Shown: positions 1 through 12,890 of the stretch, one piece after another
How positions within the stretch are numbered: the first letter of the stretch is position 1
Layout: the number at the start of each line of letters is the position of its first letter
Assembly: GCF_012276755.1 (NCBI RefSeq)
Contig: NZ_JAAXKX010000001.1
Coordinates: 62,001 to 126,000, forward strand
DNA from: Marichromatium bheemlicum
Lineage (GTDB): Bacteria > Pseudomonadota > Gammaproteobacteria > Chromatiales > Chromatiaceae
DNA: 64,000 bases
Reading direction: 5' to 3'
Position numbers and translations under genes: made by a program
The notes under the pieces: model-generated
What the model was told of the DNA's origin: nothing
Seen by the model: the letters and a program-made list of their open reading frames with translations, nothing else
Database searches by the model: none

Positions 1-161
1 CCGATGCCCTGGTGAAACGGCTACGCACCCGCCTCGCCAAGGACCCGACCCACCCGCTGGCGATCACCCCTGCCCCTGAGACACCGTTGCAGACCCTGGT
101 CCAGGTCATCGATCAGGCACGTCTGGCCGGCGTCCGATCCCTTACCCTGGTCGAGCATTGA
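1..161 (+). CDS. exbD: ExbD/TolR-family protein, C-terminal end (5' partial)
   Basis: The open frame runs in from the window edge (first whole codon at 3) and stops at TGA 159-161, giving about 52 residues. The tail reads ...LQTLVQVIDQARLAGVRSL..., which is the usual end of the periplasmic domain of ExbD/TolR proteins. These are peptidoglycan-side stator subunits that use the proton motive force with ExbB to energise TonB. The next gene starts 10 bp later and is a second ExbD-like protein, followed by tonB, so this is the tail of an ExbB-ExbD-ExbD-TonB type operon. The transmembrane helix and its key Asp lie outside the window, so the call rests on the C-terminal similarity and on context. 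Confidence 0.75.
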   Translation, partial: DALVKRLRTRLAKDPTHPLAITPAPETPLQTLVQVIDQARLAGVRSLTLVEH

Positions 162-171
162 GGCCGCACGG

Positions 172-569
172 ATGCAGATCCCCGCCCCCCCCCGCAGAGG
201 CCAGCGCGACCCGATGAGCGGGCTGGTCGACGTCGTGCTCCTGCTGCTGGTGTTCTTCCTCCTGGTCGGCACCCTGGAGACGCCCTCGCCGCTATCGGTC
301 ACCCCACCTGAGGCCGCGCCGGGCGAGCCCCTGCCCGATGGCCGCCTGCGACTCGTACTCGCCGCCGACGGCCGGATCGCCCTCGCCGGCGTACCGCTCA
401 CGCGCGCGGAGCTGGACGCGGAGATCGCCGCACGCTTGGCAGACGAGCCGGGGCGCACGATCGCCATTGAGGCCGACGCCAACACCCCGAGCGGCACTCT
501 GCTCGAGGTCCTCGCGATATTGCGCGCGCAGGGGATCGACGCGCTCTCGCTGATCACCCGGGAGTCGCC

Positions 570-573
<4 letters not shown>
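172..573 (+). CDS. exbD: ExbD/TolR-family biopolymer transport protein
   Basis: A 133-residue inner-membrane protein, normal length for ExbD. After a short cytoplasmic stretch the single membrane helix (about 18-36, MSGLVDVVLLLLVFFLLVG) carries the conserved acidic residue (D20) that in ExbD/TolR/MotB handles the proton. The rest is a periplasmic domain ending in the family pattern of small beta-alpha units (GTLLEVLAILRAQGI). It follows another ExbD-like gene by 10 bp and overlaps tonB by 4 bp (ATGA), so translation of the two is probably coupled. Paired ExbD paralogues are known in TonB systems dedicated to particular receptors. The substrate is not visible here; the neighbouring cobalamin gene is convergent and does not prove a B12 role. 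Confidence 0.88.
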
Positions 574-1328
<755 letters not shown>

Positions 1329-1334
1329 GCGCCC

Positions 1335-2291
1335 TTACCCCAGCGCCGCGAGCCCCAGCCCGACGGCGAGCGCCACCACCGAGCTCCACCCCAGCAGCCG
1401 TAGCGCACGCCGCAGGTCGACGACGCTAAGCGCCGCCGGCCATGCCGGATCGCCGAGGAAGCGATCGGTGACCAGGCGCCCACCGGACCACACCGGTCCG
1501 ATCAACCGCACCCGCAACGCCCCGGCACAGGCCGCCTCGCTCCAGCCCGAGTTCGGACTCGGCAGCAACGCGTGATAGCGCCAGGCCGCACGCAGCGCCA
1601 GCCCGGGGTGCTCGCGCAGCAGCACCGCGGCAAGCGCGACCACCAGCGGCGAGAGCCGGGCCGGGAGCCAGTGCACCAGATCGTCCGAGCGTGCCCCGGC
1701 CCAGCCGAAGCGGCGATAGCGCTCGTTGCGATAACCGACCATGGAATCGAGGCTGGAAACGGCCTTGACCACCACCAGCCCCGGCACCCCGAACAGACAG
1801 AGCGCCCACAGCGGGGTGAGCACACCGTCGGTCAGATTCTCCGACAGGCTCTCGATGGTCGCGCGGGTCACCCCGTCGACACCGAGCGGCTCGACGTCGC
1901 GCCCCACCAGCATCGCCAGGCGCGCGCGCGCGCCGGGCAGGTCGCCGGCGGCGAGCGGCGCCAGCACCCGCCGACCGTGCTCGAGCAGGTCGCGGGTACA
2001 GAGCAGGCTGTAGGCGATGAACAGGTCCCAAGCAAACGCCAGCAGCGGGTGCAGCACCGCGAGCCCGAGGCGCACGCCCCACCAGGCGGCGAGCGCGCCA
2101 CCGACCACCAGCAACCAGTGCAGGACGCCGCCCAGATGACCGTCGAGCCCGCGCGCGAACAACGCCTGCTCGCAGCGCACGATCCAGCCACCGAGCAGCC
2201 GCACCGGATGGAACCGATAGACCGGGTCGCCGAGCAGCGCATCGAGCAGCACGGCACTGAGGATCAAGCCGAGTTCGGGACTCAACGACAT
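1335..2291 (-). CDS. cbiB: Adenosylcobinamide-phosphate synthase CbiB
   Basis: A polytopic membrane protein of 318 residues of the CbiB/CobD family, which attaches (R)-1-amino-2-propanol phosphate to adenosylcobyric acid late in cobalamin synthesis. Family marks visible: the N-terminal DALLGDPVYRFHPVRLLG, then SENLTDGVLTPL, VKAVSSLDSMVGYRNERY and LPSPNSGWSEAACAGAL. Several hydrophobic helices fill the rest. An ATG at 2291 was chosen because AAAGG sits just upstream and the protein then starts at the family's usual N-terminus; the frame stays open for 24 more codons without family similarity. The gene stands alone on this strand, and no cobalamin riboswitch box could be recognised in the 444 bp upstream. 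Confidence 0.9.
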   Translation of the reverse strand: MSLSPELGLILSAVLLDALLGDPVYRFHPVRLLGGWIVRCEQALFARGLDGHLGGVLHWLLVVGGALAAWWGVRLGLAVLHPLLAFAWDLFIAYSLLCTRDLLEHGRRVLAPLAAGDLPGARARLAMLVGRDVEPLGVDGVTRATIESLSENLTDGVLTPLWALCLFGVPGLVVVKAVSSLDSMVGYRNERYRRFGWAGARSDDLVHWLPARLSPLVVALAAVLLREHPGLALRAAWRYHALLPSPNSGWSEAACAGALRVRLIGPVWSGGRLVTDRFLGDPAWPAALSVVDLRRALRLLGWSSVVALAVGLGLAALG

Positions 2292-2735
2292 CGCCTTTCC
2301 CCACCGAGTGGAGCAAACGGCTGCGAGGGGTGGAATGGGGCGATCATCGGATGGCGGCGGCAAGGGCTGGGGACAGGGCGCGGCAGGTTAAGCCAGGGGC
2401 GTTTCCCATGCAATGGACGGTGTCCTCCTGGAAAAACGCACAAGCGCTGATCACAAGCAATCAACTCGGTAATTTTCCCCGAACCTCAAGGGCCGGAATC
2501 AGTCGAATTGGTATATTCCTGACGGTTCTACGCGCCCCGATCGAGCCCGAGACAGGGTCACCCAGGCGAGCGCGGAGAGGACCGGAGAGCGCAGGATCCG
2601 ACGCCGTCGCGAGGCGCGAACCGCACCCCGACGAACCTGGCATGCAGCGGACCTGTACCTGTTTTTCGCGGGCTGCCGAGGTTGCGGCCCTCATCCATCC
2701 CCGCCGTCGCGGCTGGGGTGTTCGTGGAGGAATCG
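2292..2735. other. Divergent intergenic region, cbiB / NapC-type cytochrome
   Basis: There are 444 bp with no convincing gene. It must hold the promoters of cbiB (leftward) and of the cytochrome pair (rightward). The stretch 2455-2520 is clearly more AT-rich than its surroundings and contains TATATT at 2512-2517, a possible minus-10 for the cytochromes, but no good minus-35 lies at the right distance. An imperfect TGAT...ATCA pair at 2448-2463 has an 8-bp spacer, too wide for an FNR site. Confidence 0.5.
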
Positions 2736-3296
2736 ATGAAGACACGCAAGTGGCTGCTGCTCGGGACGGGAGGCGTGCTGCTGTTGGCCGGTCTGGCCAC
2801 CGGGGGTTGGGTCGTGACCGAGACGGCCCTCCAGGCCACATCCGACCGGGCATTCTGCAGCAGCTGCCACACCATGGCCCCCTTCGTGGCCTCCTACGAC
2901 CAGGACGTCCATGGTGGACAAAATCCACAAGGGCTGCGCGCCAACTGTGTCGACTGCCACCTGCCACACGACACCCCAGGCAACTATCTGGTGCAGAAGG
3001 GGCTGTTCGGCCTCAAGGCCGGCTGGGGTCAGGTGGTCTCGCTCGTCTTCGAGCCCGACTGGATCGCCAGCATGGAGCAGCGCAACGAGTTCCTCTACGA
3101 CTCGGCCTGTCTGACCTGTCACGCCAAGCTCGAACAGGCCCCCGACCAGAGCGCGGCGGCGGCCTTCGGCCATCGCACCTATTTCGCGCCGGACAACGCC
3201 CTGACCTGTGCCGACTGTCATGCCCACGTCGGTCACAAGGACCTGCGCGCACACCTCGCCGGCGACGCCCAGCCCACCACCACAACCGAGGAGTGA
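2736..3296 (+). CDS. NapC/NirT-family tetraheme cytochrome c (quinol dehydrogenase type)
   Basis: A 186-residue membrane-anchored multiheme cytochrome. One N-terminal helix (about 6-28) anchors it and four CXXCH haem motifs follow: CSSCH at 41, CVDCH at 71, CLTCH at 125 and CADCH at 158. The length, single anchor and four haems match NapC/NirT/NrfH proteins, which oxidise membrane quinol and hand electrons to periplasmic partners. GGAGG at 2726-2730 fits the ATG at 2736; the frame extends 18 codons upstream without family features. A monoheme cytochrome c starts 2 bp after the stop, so the two probably form one electron-transfer unit. No terminal reductase gene is adjacent, so the final acceptor is unknown. 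Confidence 0.88.
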   Translation: MKTRKWLLLGTGGVLLLAGLATGGWVVTETALQATSDRAFCSSCHTMAPFVASYDQDVHGGQNPQGLRANCVDCHLPHDTPGNYLVQKGLFGLKAGWGQVVSLVFEPDWIASMEQRNEFLYDSACLTCHAKLEQAPDQSAAAAFGHRTYFAPDNALTCADCHAHVGHKDLRAHLAGDAQPTTTTEE

Positions 3297-3298
3297 AG

Positions 3299-3625
3299 AT
3301 GTCAGCCCGTGCCATCCCGATCCTGATCGGCGCCACCCTGTTGAGCACCACTGTCCTGGCCGAGCCGAGCGGCGACGCCGCGCGCGGCGCCCAGGTCTAC
3401 GAGGCCAAGATGTGCAACCTCTGCCACACCCTGGGCGGCGAGGCCGGCCCCATGGCCGAACTCGGTGGCGTGCTCGATCAGGTTGGCGCCAACCGTAGCA
3501 CACAGTGGTTGCGCGACTACCTGCTCGACCCCGCCGGGACCCTGCCCGGGGCTCAGATGCCCAAGACCGAACTGACCCCTCAGGAACTGGCCGATCTGGT
3601 CGCCTATATGAGTTCGCTGCGCTGA
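3299..3625 (+). CDS. Periplasmic monoheme cytochrome c
   Basis: A 108-residue small c-type cytochrome. It has a signal peptide (1-21, ending TTVLA), one CNLCH haem site at 39-43 and a likely axial Met in GAQMPKTELTP (Met87), followed by the typical last helix (ELADLVAYMSSL). It starts 2 bp after the stop of the tetraheme NapC-type gene, and the GAGGAG just before that stop can serve as its ribosome binding site, so the two are almost certainly cotranscribed. It probably accepts electrons from the tetraheme protein and carries them through the periplasm. A perfect 10-bp stem hairpin follows the stop. Confidence 0.88.
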   Translation: MSARAIPILIGATLLSTTVLAEPSGDAARGAQVYEAKMCNLCHTLGGEAGPMAELGGVLDQVGANRSTQWLRDYLLDPAGTLPGAQMPKTELTPQELADLVAYMSSLR

Positions 3626-3974
3626 GGCAGCCAGGGCATCGGCGGGAGGCCGATGCCCTTGGCCAATGACCGAAAGCGTTAGCCATCATACAACTCAGCT
3701 CCGCTCGATCGGCCATAATCAGGGGTGGTCGAGCCAACGACGACGACCGCACCGGATCAACCGGCGGCAAACACAAAGACCGACGCGGGACGGCCCCGCA
3801 GACGCACCACTCACCAACGAAGTCATCGCCGTGTACAATGAGCACCCAGACGCTGGGACAGGCAGAGGAGGTCCCAGTCGCACCAGGAGCAGCCGAGCAC
3901 GCAGTGAACCCGATCCCCGACCGATATCCCCGCCCCAGTCCGCAGACGCCGCCGCCAACACAGGAAGTGTTCCA
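3626..3974. other. Intergenic region before the minor pilin operon
   Basis: There are 349 bp holding the hairpin at 3634-3658 and no recognisable gene; an open frame through it from 3666 is only an upstream extension of fimT. A minus-10-like TACAAT lies at 3834-3839 but the matching minus-35 position is poor. The promoter of the pilin operon should be in this stretch. Confidence 0.45.
3634..3658 (+). terminator. Hairpin after the cytochrome genes
   Basis: A perfect 10-bp inverted repeat, GGGCATCGGC / GCCGATGCCC, with a 5-nt loop begins 9 bp after the cytochrome c stop. Only two T residues follow, so it is either a weak intrinsic terminator or an RNA-stabilising hairpin. Confidence 0.55.
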
Positions 3975-4508
3975 ATGACGACGCCACACCGCCTGCGTGG
4001 CGTCACCCTAGTCGAACTGATGGTAACCCTGAGCATCGCCGTCATCCTGCTCACCATCGCCGTCCCCAGCTTCCAGCACCTGGTCTTCGATGCCAGGCGC
4101 GCCAGCCTCACCAACACCCTCGCCGGCAGCCTGCAGCAAGCGCGGGCCGAGGCCATGGGGCGCGGGCAGTCGATGGTGGTCTGCGCGGTCGACGACAGCG
4201 ATGCCGACACCCCGCGCTGTGTCGACACGACCGACTGGAGCAATGGCTGGATGGTCTTCGCCTGCGCCACGCAACCCTGCACCGATATCGGCAGCGACGA
4301 CACCCTACTTCGAGTCGTGCGCCCTGGTCCGGGCAAGGTCGCGGCCAGCATCAAGGGACCTGTCACCTTCGAGGCACCACTCGGCGAGATCGCCACCACT
4401 ACCGAGATCACCTTCACCATCAGCACGGCGGCCCACTGCAAGCGCACCCTGACGATCAAGCGCAATGGCCACCTCAGCAAGGACAGAGGGCGTGATTGCT
4501 ATGACTGA
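3975..4508 (+). CDS. fimT: Type IV minor pilin FimT/FimU (GspH family)
   Basis: A 177-residue pseudopilin. After a short leader (MTTPHRLRG) comes the prepilin peptidase site G|VTLVELMVTLSIAVILL, with the conserved Glu five residues after the cut, then the long N-terminal helix and a GspH-like beta domain containing Cys pairs (TPRCVDTTDW, FACATQPCTD). Family role: a minor pilin that primes pilus assembly at the tip. ATG 3975 was chosen because it gives a normal leader and has AGGAAG upstream. It is the first gene of the fimT-pilV-pilW-pilX-pilY1-pilE cluster, and pilV starts inside its last codons. Confidence 0.88.
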   Translation: MTTPHRLRGVTLVELMVTLSIAVILLTIAVPSFQHLVFDARRASLTNTLAGSLQQARAEAMGRGQSMVVCAVDDSDADTPRCVDTTDWSNGWMVFACATQPCTDIGSDDTLLRVVRPGPGKVAASIKGPVTFEAPLGEIATTTEITFTISTAAHCKRTLTIKRNGHLSKDRGRDCYD

Positions 4509-4965
4509 CCGCCACACGCAAGCAGGCATCACCCTGATCGAGGTCCTGGTGACCATGGTCATCCTCGGGGTTGGCCTGCTCGGGCTCGGCGCACTACAGG
4601 CGCTGACCCTCAAACACAACCTCGTCGCCCTGCAACGCAGTTACGCCACCTTCCACGCGCACGACATCATCGAGTCGATGCGCGCCAACCTCCAGCAGCG
4701 CGACGGCTATCGTACCGGCTTCACCGATGAACCCAACGGCACGGCGCTCAGCAGCGCCGACCTGCAGTACTGGAAACAGGGGTTGGCCAAGCACCTGCCT
4801 AGTGGAGAGGGACGCATCACCTTTGATGGCGACCTCGTCGAGGTCGCCATCCGCTGGTACGAGACCCAACTGCCCGCTGATCCCGATGGCGAACCGACAC
4901 TCGAGTGGGTCCAATTCGAGACCCAGGCGCTGCTCCCGAAACCAGAGTCGAAGACAACACTATGA
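4501..4965 (+). CDS. pilV: Type IV pilus minor pilin PilV
   Basis: A 154-residue prepilin with leader MTDRHTQAG and a cleavage site before ITLIEVLVTMVILGVGLLGL, the usual PilV N-terminus with Glu5. The globular part is short. The start overlaps the fimT stop by 8 bp and the stop overlaps the pilW start by 4 bp, so the three are translationally coupled. In related systems PilV, PilW and PilX form a tip complex with PilY1. Confidence 0.88.
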   Translation: MTDRHTQAGITLIEVLVTMVILGVGLLGLGALQALTLKHNLVALQRSYATFHAHDIIESMRANLQQRDGYRTGFTDEPNGTALSSADLQYWKQGLAKHLPSGEGRITFDGDLVEVAIRWYETQLPADPDGEPTLEWVQFETQALLPKPESKTTL

Positions 4966-6047
4966 CCCGCCAGCATGGTTTCAGCCTCATCGAGCTGATG
5001 ATCGCCTCGACCATCAGCCTGCTGATGATCGGTGCGCTCGGCGCATTGATGGTCAGCACCCGTACCGCCAACACCAACCTCGAAGAGCTTGCCTCGCTCC
5101 AGGAGGATGCCCGTTATGCCTTCATGGCGCTGGGGCGTGACATTCGGATGGCGGGCTACACCGGGGGCAGACCCATGCCATCCTCCGAAGAGGCTGGCGG
5201 TACCTCATTGCAAGAGCTGTGGCTACCCGGTCTGGAGAGCGATTCACCGGGCCTGGACCTGCACCCGGAGTTCATCGCCGGGGGCAAGACACTGTCCCCG
5301 CCGCTACAGGGATACGACGGTAGCGGAGACGAGACTCCGGACAAGCTCTTCGTCGTGCGGGCCGATACGGATCATCCGTTCAAACTTGAATCGCCATGTG
5401 ATACATCCGGACCAAGAATGCGTAAAGTCGAGTGCCAAAGCGCCGGCTTTCCGAGAAAGCATGAATACTGGATAGAATCGAGCCCCAAAAATGCAAATGT
5501 ATTTGCAGTCGAGTCAATTTCTCCAGAGAACGGCTGTGGCACTACAACACCTTCAACCCTTACGCTCACGTTAGAAGAAAAAGACACGGGCAATGAGTGC
5601 CCTGCGAACCTGACGAACACCGAAACACTAAGGGTTTATCGTCTACTCGCCCGTATTTACTTCATCGGTGATGCGGAAGACCCTGAGAACATCATCAACC
5701 CCGCTTGCAAGACATCGCTAAAGGTCTCCCAGATCTTCACAAAGCAACCGGACGATGATGACGAGGCGGTCGATTACGAAGTCACCTACGAGTTGATCGA
5801 AGGCGTTTCGAACATGAAGATCAGGTATGGAGTCGACGACGACGGAGATGGCAGCATCGAGGATTATCAAACTGCATCCACTCTTGATAAAAACCCAGCA
5901 GACTGGGGGCACGTCAAGTCCGTCCGGATCACACTCGAGATGTGCTCGGCGAGCAACCACGATCTGGATGACACCACATTCACTCAGACCATCGCCATCA
6001 GAAACCGTCTCGGCGGGATCGACGACGAGCCCACACCCACACCGTAA
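4962..6047 (+). CDS. pilW: Type IV pilus minor pilin PilW
   Basis: A 361-residue protein, in the PilW length range. The leader MTRQHG precedes FSLIELMIASTISLLMIGAL with Glu5 of the mature protein, followed by the PilW-type helix (EDARYAFMALGRDIRMAGY). The large C-terminal domain is extracellular and contributes to the pilus tip. It overlaps pilV by 4 bp and pilX starts 19 bp later. The middle of the gene (about 5360-5900) is far more AT-rich than its surroundings (22 G+C of 60 bases at 5461-5520), suggesting diversification or recombination of the exposed domain. Acidic stretches (DDDDEAVDYE, DDDGDGSIEDY) could bind calcium. Confidence 0.88.
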   Translation: MTRQHGFSLIELMIASTISLLMIGALGALMVSTRTANTNLEELASLQEDARYAFMALGRDIRMAGYTGGRPMPSSEEAGGTSLQELWLPGLESDSPGLDLHPEFIAGGKTLSPPLQGYDGSGDETPDKLFVVRADTDHPFKLESPCDTSGPRMRKVECQSAGFPRKHEYWIESSPKNANVFAVESISPENGCGTTTPSTLTLTLEEKDTGNECPANLTNTETLRVYRLLARIYFIGDAEDPENIINPACKTSLKVSQIFTKQPDDDDEAVDYEVTYELIEGVSNMKIRYGVDDDGDGSIEDYQTASTLDKNPADWGHVKSVRITLEMCSASNHDLDDTTFTQTIAIRNRLGGIDDEPTPTP

Positions 6048-6066
6048 CGAGCCCTGAGCAGCAGCC

Positions 6067-6558
6067 ATGACCCCCCACATCGTTCAGCACCAGCGTGGCG
6101 CCGTTCTGATCATCTCCTTGATCTTTCTCGCAATCCTCACCCTGATCGCCACTACCGGCGCACTGCGCAACACCCAGCAGGAGCGCATGAGCATCGGCGT
6201 CCGCAACTACGACCTGGCATTCCAGGCCGCCGAAGCGGCATTGGCCGAGGCCCACGACAAGCTGACGGGCACTGCGAACATTGCCGAAGACCTCAAGGAC
6301 TGGGCAATTGGCTACGACCCCAACAACACCCCTAATTACAGACGTGACACCTTCGGCTGGGAGGGTCGTCGCGTCTTCGTCGTCGAGACCAAACTCGAGG
6401 GATTGGGCGAAGACCCACGCTATATCATCGAGTGTCTTGACGACGAAAAAACACCCACAGAGGAGACCTGTGATAGTTATCGTGTCACTGCCCGCGGCAT
6501 GGGCGCCGACTCCGACTCGGTGGTCATCCTGCAGAGCGTTTACGAGTTTAAGGAGTAG
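6067..6558 (+). CDS. pilX: Type IV pilus assembly protein PilX
   Basis: A 163-residue protein with the PilX N-terminus: QRGAVLIISLIFLAILTLIA, then LRNTQQERMSIGVRNYDLAF and QAAEAALAEA. PilX lacks the canonical Glu5 of other pilins in many species, and here too the position after the G|A junction is not Glu. Family role: tip minor pilin that recruits PilY1. It lies between pilW and pilY1, 9 bp before pilY1. Confidence 0.85.
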   Translation: MTPHIVQHQRGAVLIISLIFLAILTLIATTGALRNTQQERMSIGVRNYDLAFQAAEAALAEAHDKLTGTANIAEDLKDWAIGYDPNNTPNYRRDTFGWEGRRVFVVETKLEGLGEDPRYIIECLDDEKTPTEETCDSYRVTARGMGADSDSVVILQSVYEFKE

Positions 6559-6567
6559 CTAGTCGTC

Positions 6568-10560
<3,993 letters not shown>

Positions 10561-10580
10561 CCCCTGATCCACCCACCCAT

Positions 10581-10604
10581 GCGCCCGTCCATCGTGACGG
10601 GCGC
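10581..10604 (+). terminator. Hairpin between pilY1 and pilE
   Basis: A perfect 9-bp inverted repeat, GCGCCCGTC / GACGGGCGC, with a 6-nt loop lies 20 bp after the pilY1 stop and 17 bp before the pilE ATG. No T-run follows. It may attenuate or process the transcript so that pilE is expressed differently from the upstream genes. Confidence 0.5.
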
Positions 10605-10621
10605 AATACTTGGTCACCCCT

Positions 10622-11056
10622 ATGTCACATCCCCAGCCACGTCGCCTGCTCGGCTTCACCCTGATCGAGTTGATGATCACGGTCGCGATCGTCGCCATCC
10701 TCGCCGCCATCGCCGTGCCGAGCTATCGCATCTATGTCGAACGCGCCTACCGCGCCGAGGCCAAGACCGCCCTGATCCAGAACGCACAGTACCTTGAGCG
10801 TCAATACGTCAAGGGAAACAGTTACACCGATCCCACGGGAAAGCGCTACGACCTCCCTTTCCAGCAGGTCCCCACCAATGGCGCAGCCCGCTACACCATC
10901 AGCTACGACGGCGACGCTCATCGCTTCCAGCTCCAGGCCGTGCCCACCGGCAACATGACCGGCGACGCCTGCGGCACCCTCACCATCAACCATGTCGGCC
11001 AACGCCGTGTCGGTGACGATGCCAGCCGCGACGCCGCCGCCTGCTGGGGGCATTGA
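10622..11056 (+). CDS. pilE: Type IV pilin PilE-type
   Basis: A 144-residue pilin. The leader MSHPQPRRLLG is followed by FTLIELMITVAIVAILAAIAVPSY, a classical N-methylated pilin start with Glu5. The C-terminal DACGTLTINHVGQRRVGD...AACW has the two Cys that form the D-loop disulphide of PilE-type minor pilins. ATG 10622 was chosen; a TTG four codons earlier is possible but neither has a strong ribosome site. As last gene of the fimT-pilY1 cluster it matches the Pseudomonas PilE minor pilin rather than the major subunit. Confidence 0.87.
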   Translation: MSHPQPRRLLGFTLIELMITVAIVAILAAIAVPSYRIYVERAYRAEAKTALIQNAQYLERQYVKGNSYTDPTGKRYDLPFQQVPTNGAARYTISYDGDAHRFQLQAVPTGNMTGDACGTLTINHVGQRRVGDDASRDAAACWGH

Positions 11057-11433
11057 CCCGGGTTGGCGCCCAGGTGTTTCGACCCCACACCGGATCGCGG
11101 GGTATCATGCTCGGGTGGAGCCCCTAAAACCGACGGCGCGACCCGCATGACCCGAGGCGCGCCGGCGCCCTGCCCGAACGCGCCCCGGCTGACCCCGCGA
11201 TGCCGATCCAGCGCCCACCAACCGGCAGGATTTCGCCCCCCGATTGATGTCAGGCAACGCGCGTGGCGCACTTTTGCGCCACCATCGTTCGTCACCCTGG
11301 GGATCGCGTCATTCGGGGCATCCCACCGCAACCAGAAACCCAAGCGCGCGACCCACCCGCGCGTCGCGAGCGAACGAGAGCGCGGCGGATTCGCCATCGG
11401 CCGCCCCATCCATTACCGAGGTCAGACGACAGC
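11057..11433. other. Intergenic region pilE - trpB
   Basis: There are 377 bp with no supported gene. The trpB frame is open from 11263 but the extension is Arg-rich and not TrpB-like. A weak promoter match, TCGACC at 11079-11084 with TATCAT at 11103-11108 and an 18-bp spacer, would give trpB a leader of about 320 nt. No trp leader peptide or terminator/antiterminator pair was recognised in it. Confidence 0.4.
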
Positions 11434-12795
11434 ATGAGCGACCCAGTGAAGTACCTGCTCGACGAGCAGCACCTGCCCCGCTTCTGGTACAACATCAACG
11501 CCGACCTGCCCGAGCCGATGCACCCGCCGCTCAATCCGGCCACCCAGCAGCCGCTGACCGCCGACGAGCTGGAGGTGATCTTCCCGCGCGGCGTGATCGA
11601 GCAGGAGATGAGTACCGAGCGCGAGATCGAGATCCCCGGTCCGGTGCGCGACGTGCTGCGGCAGTGGCGCCCCTCGCCGCTGTATCGTGCCCGCCGACTC
11701 GAGCAGGCACTCGATACCCCGGCCAAGATCTTCTACAAGTACGAGGGCGTCAGCCCCACCGGCAGCCACAAGGCCAACTCCGCCGTCGCCCAGGCCTTCT
11801 ACAACAAAGTCGAGGGGGTCAAGCGCCTCACCACCGAGACCGGCGCCGGACAGTGGGGTTCGTCGCTAGCGCTCGCCGGCTCGATGTTCGGGCTCGAGGT
11901 GCTGGTTTACATGGTGAAGGTGAGCTTCAAGCAGAAGCCTTACCGTCGCGCCTTCATGGAGGCCTTCGGCGCCCAGTGCATCGCCAGTCCCAGCAACACC
12001 ACCGAGTGCGGTCGTCAGATCCTCGCCGACACCCCGGACAACACCGGCAGCCTCGGCATGGCGATCAGCGAGGCGGTGGAGCTCGCGGCGCAGAACGATG
12101 ACACCAAGTACGCCCTCGGCAGCGTGCTCAACCACGTCCTGCTGCACCAGACGGTGATCGGGCTCGAGGCGCAGAAGCAGCTCGAGATGGCCGACGCCGA
12201 GCCCGACATGGTCATCGGCTGCACCGGCGGCGGCAGCAACTTCGCCGGTATCGCCTTCCCCTTCATCGGCGACCATCTGCGCGGTGGACGCAAGGTGCAG
12301 TGCATCGCCGTCGAGCCCTCGGCCTGCCCGTCGCTCACCAAGGGCAAGTTCGCCTACGACTACGGCGATACCGCCCGGATCTCCCCGATCTGCAAGATGC
12401 ACACCCTCGGTGCGAGCTTCGTACCGCCGGGCTTCCACGCCGGTGGGCTGCGCTATCACGGCATGGCACCGCTGGTCAGTCATCTGACCGAACTCGGCCA
12501 CATCGACCCGCGCTCCTACAATCAGCTCGAGTGCTTCGCCGCCGGACTGCAGTTCGCTCAGGCCGAGAGCATCCTGCCCGCGCCCGAGTCCAACCACGCG
12601 GTGCGCGCCGCCATCCACGAGGCCGAAAAGTGTCGCGAGTCGGGTGAGTCGAAGACCATCCTGTTCAACCTCAGCGGTCACGGCAACTTCGACATGCAGG
12701 CCTACACCGACTATCTCGGCGGCAAGCTCAAGGATCTCGACTATGCCGAGAGCGAGGTCGCGATGGCGCTCGCCGGACTGCCGAGCGTCGACTGA
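11434..12795 (+). CDS. trpB: Tryptophan synthase beta-like protein (TrpB2 type)
   Basis: A 453-residue PLP enzyme of the TrpB2 branch, longer than the usual 400-residue TrpB1. It would join indole and L-serine to make L-tryptophan. The PLP lysine is K113 in [17 protein letters not shown]. The phosphate loop is [15 protein letters not shown] and the substrate-loop motif [10 protein letters not shown] is intact. The N-terminus ([20 protein letters not shown]) is typical of TrpB2 proteins and supports ATG 11434. No trpA is adjacent, which is common for TrpB2: these enzymes often work without the alpha subunit, as indole-salvage or serine-using enzymes. A hairpin follows the stop. Confidence 0.9.
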   Translation: MSDPVKYLLDEQHLPRFWYNINADLPEPMHPPLNPATQQPLTADELEVIFPRGVIEQEMSTEREIEIPGPVRDVLRQWRPSPLYRARRLEQALDTPAKIFYKYEGVSPTGSHKANSAVAQAFYNKVEGVKRLTTETGAGQWGSSLALAGSMFGLEVLVYMVKVSFKQKPYRRAFMEAFGAQCIASPSNTTECGRQILADTPDNTGSLGMAISEAVELAAQNDDTKYALGSVLNHVLLHQTVIGLEAQKQLEMADAEPDMVIGCTGGGSNFAGIAFPFIGDHLRGGRKVQCIAVEPSACPSLTKGKFAYDYGDTARISPICKMHTLGASFVPPGFHAGGLRYHGMAPLVSHLTELGHIDPRSYNQLECFAAGLQFAQAESILPAPESNHAVRAAIHEAEKCRESGESKTILFNLSGHGNFDMQAYTDYLGGKLKDLDYAESEVAMALAGLPSVD

Positions 12796-12815
12796 GCCAC
12801 CACACTGACCACCCC

Positions 12816-12837
12816 GGGTACCGGGACACCGGTACCC
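12816..12837 (+). terminator. Hairpin after trpB
   Basis: A perfect 9-bp inverted repeat, GGGTACCGG / CCGGTACCC, with loop GACA lies 20 bp after the trpB stop. There is no T-run, so intrinsic termination would be weak. Confidence 0.5.
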
Positions 12838-12890
12838 ATCGCCCCGCCTCGCCAGGGATGGCGAGCAAGGGCCTCGTCCCGAATCGCCGG

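Noticed and set aside
2448-2463. FNR-like TGAT...ATCA site before the cytochrome genes.
   Set aside because: The half-sites are 8 bp apart instead of 4, so the helical phasing is wrong.
2292-2735. Cobalamin riboswitch upstream of cbiB.
   Set aside because: No GCCACTG-type B12 box or the usual flanking conserved segments could be found on the minus strand.
2330-3298. Long open frame in front of the monoheme cytochrome c, giving a 431-residue fusion.
   Set aside because: It overlaps the tetraheme gene in another frame, has no family similarity, and the cytochrome has its own signal peptide and ribosome site at 3299.
11263-11433. N-terminal extension of TrpB.
   Set aside because: The extra residues are Arg-rich and unlike TrpB2 N-termini; the family start [10 protein letters not shown] begins right after ATG 11434.
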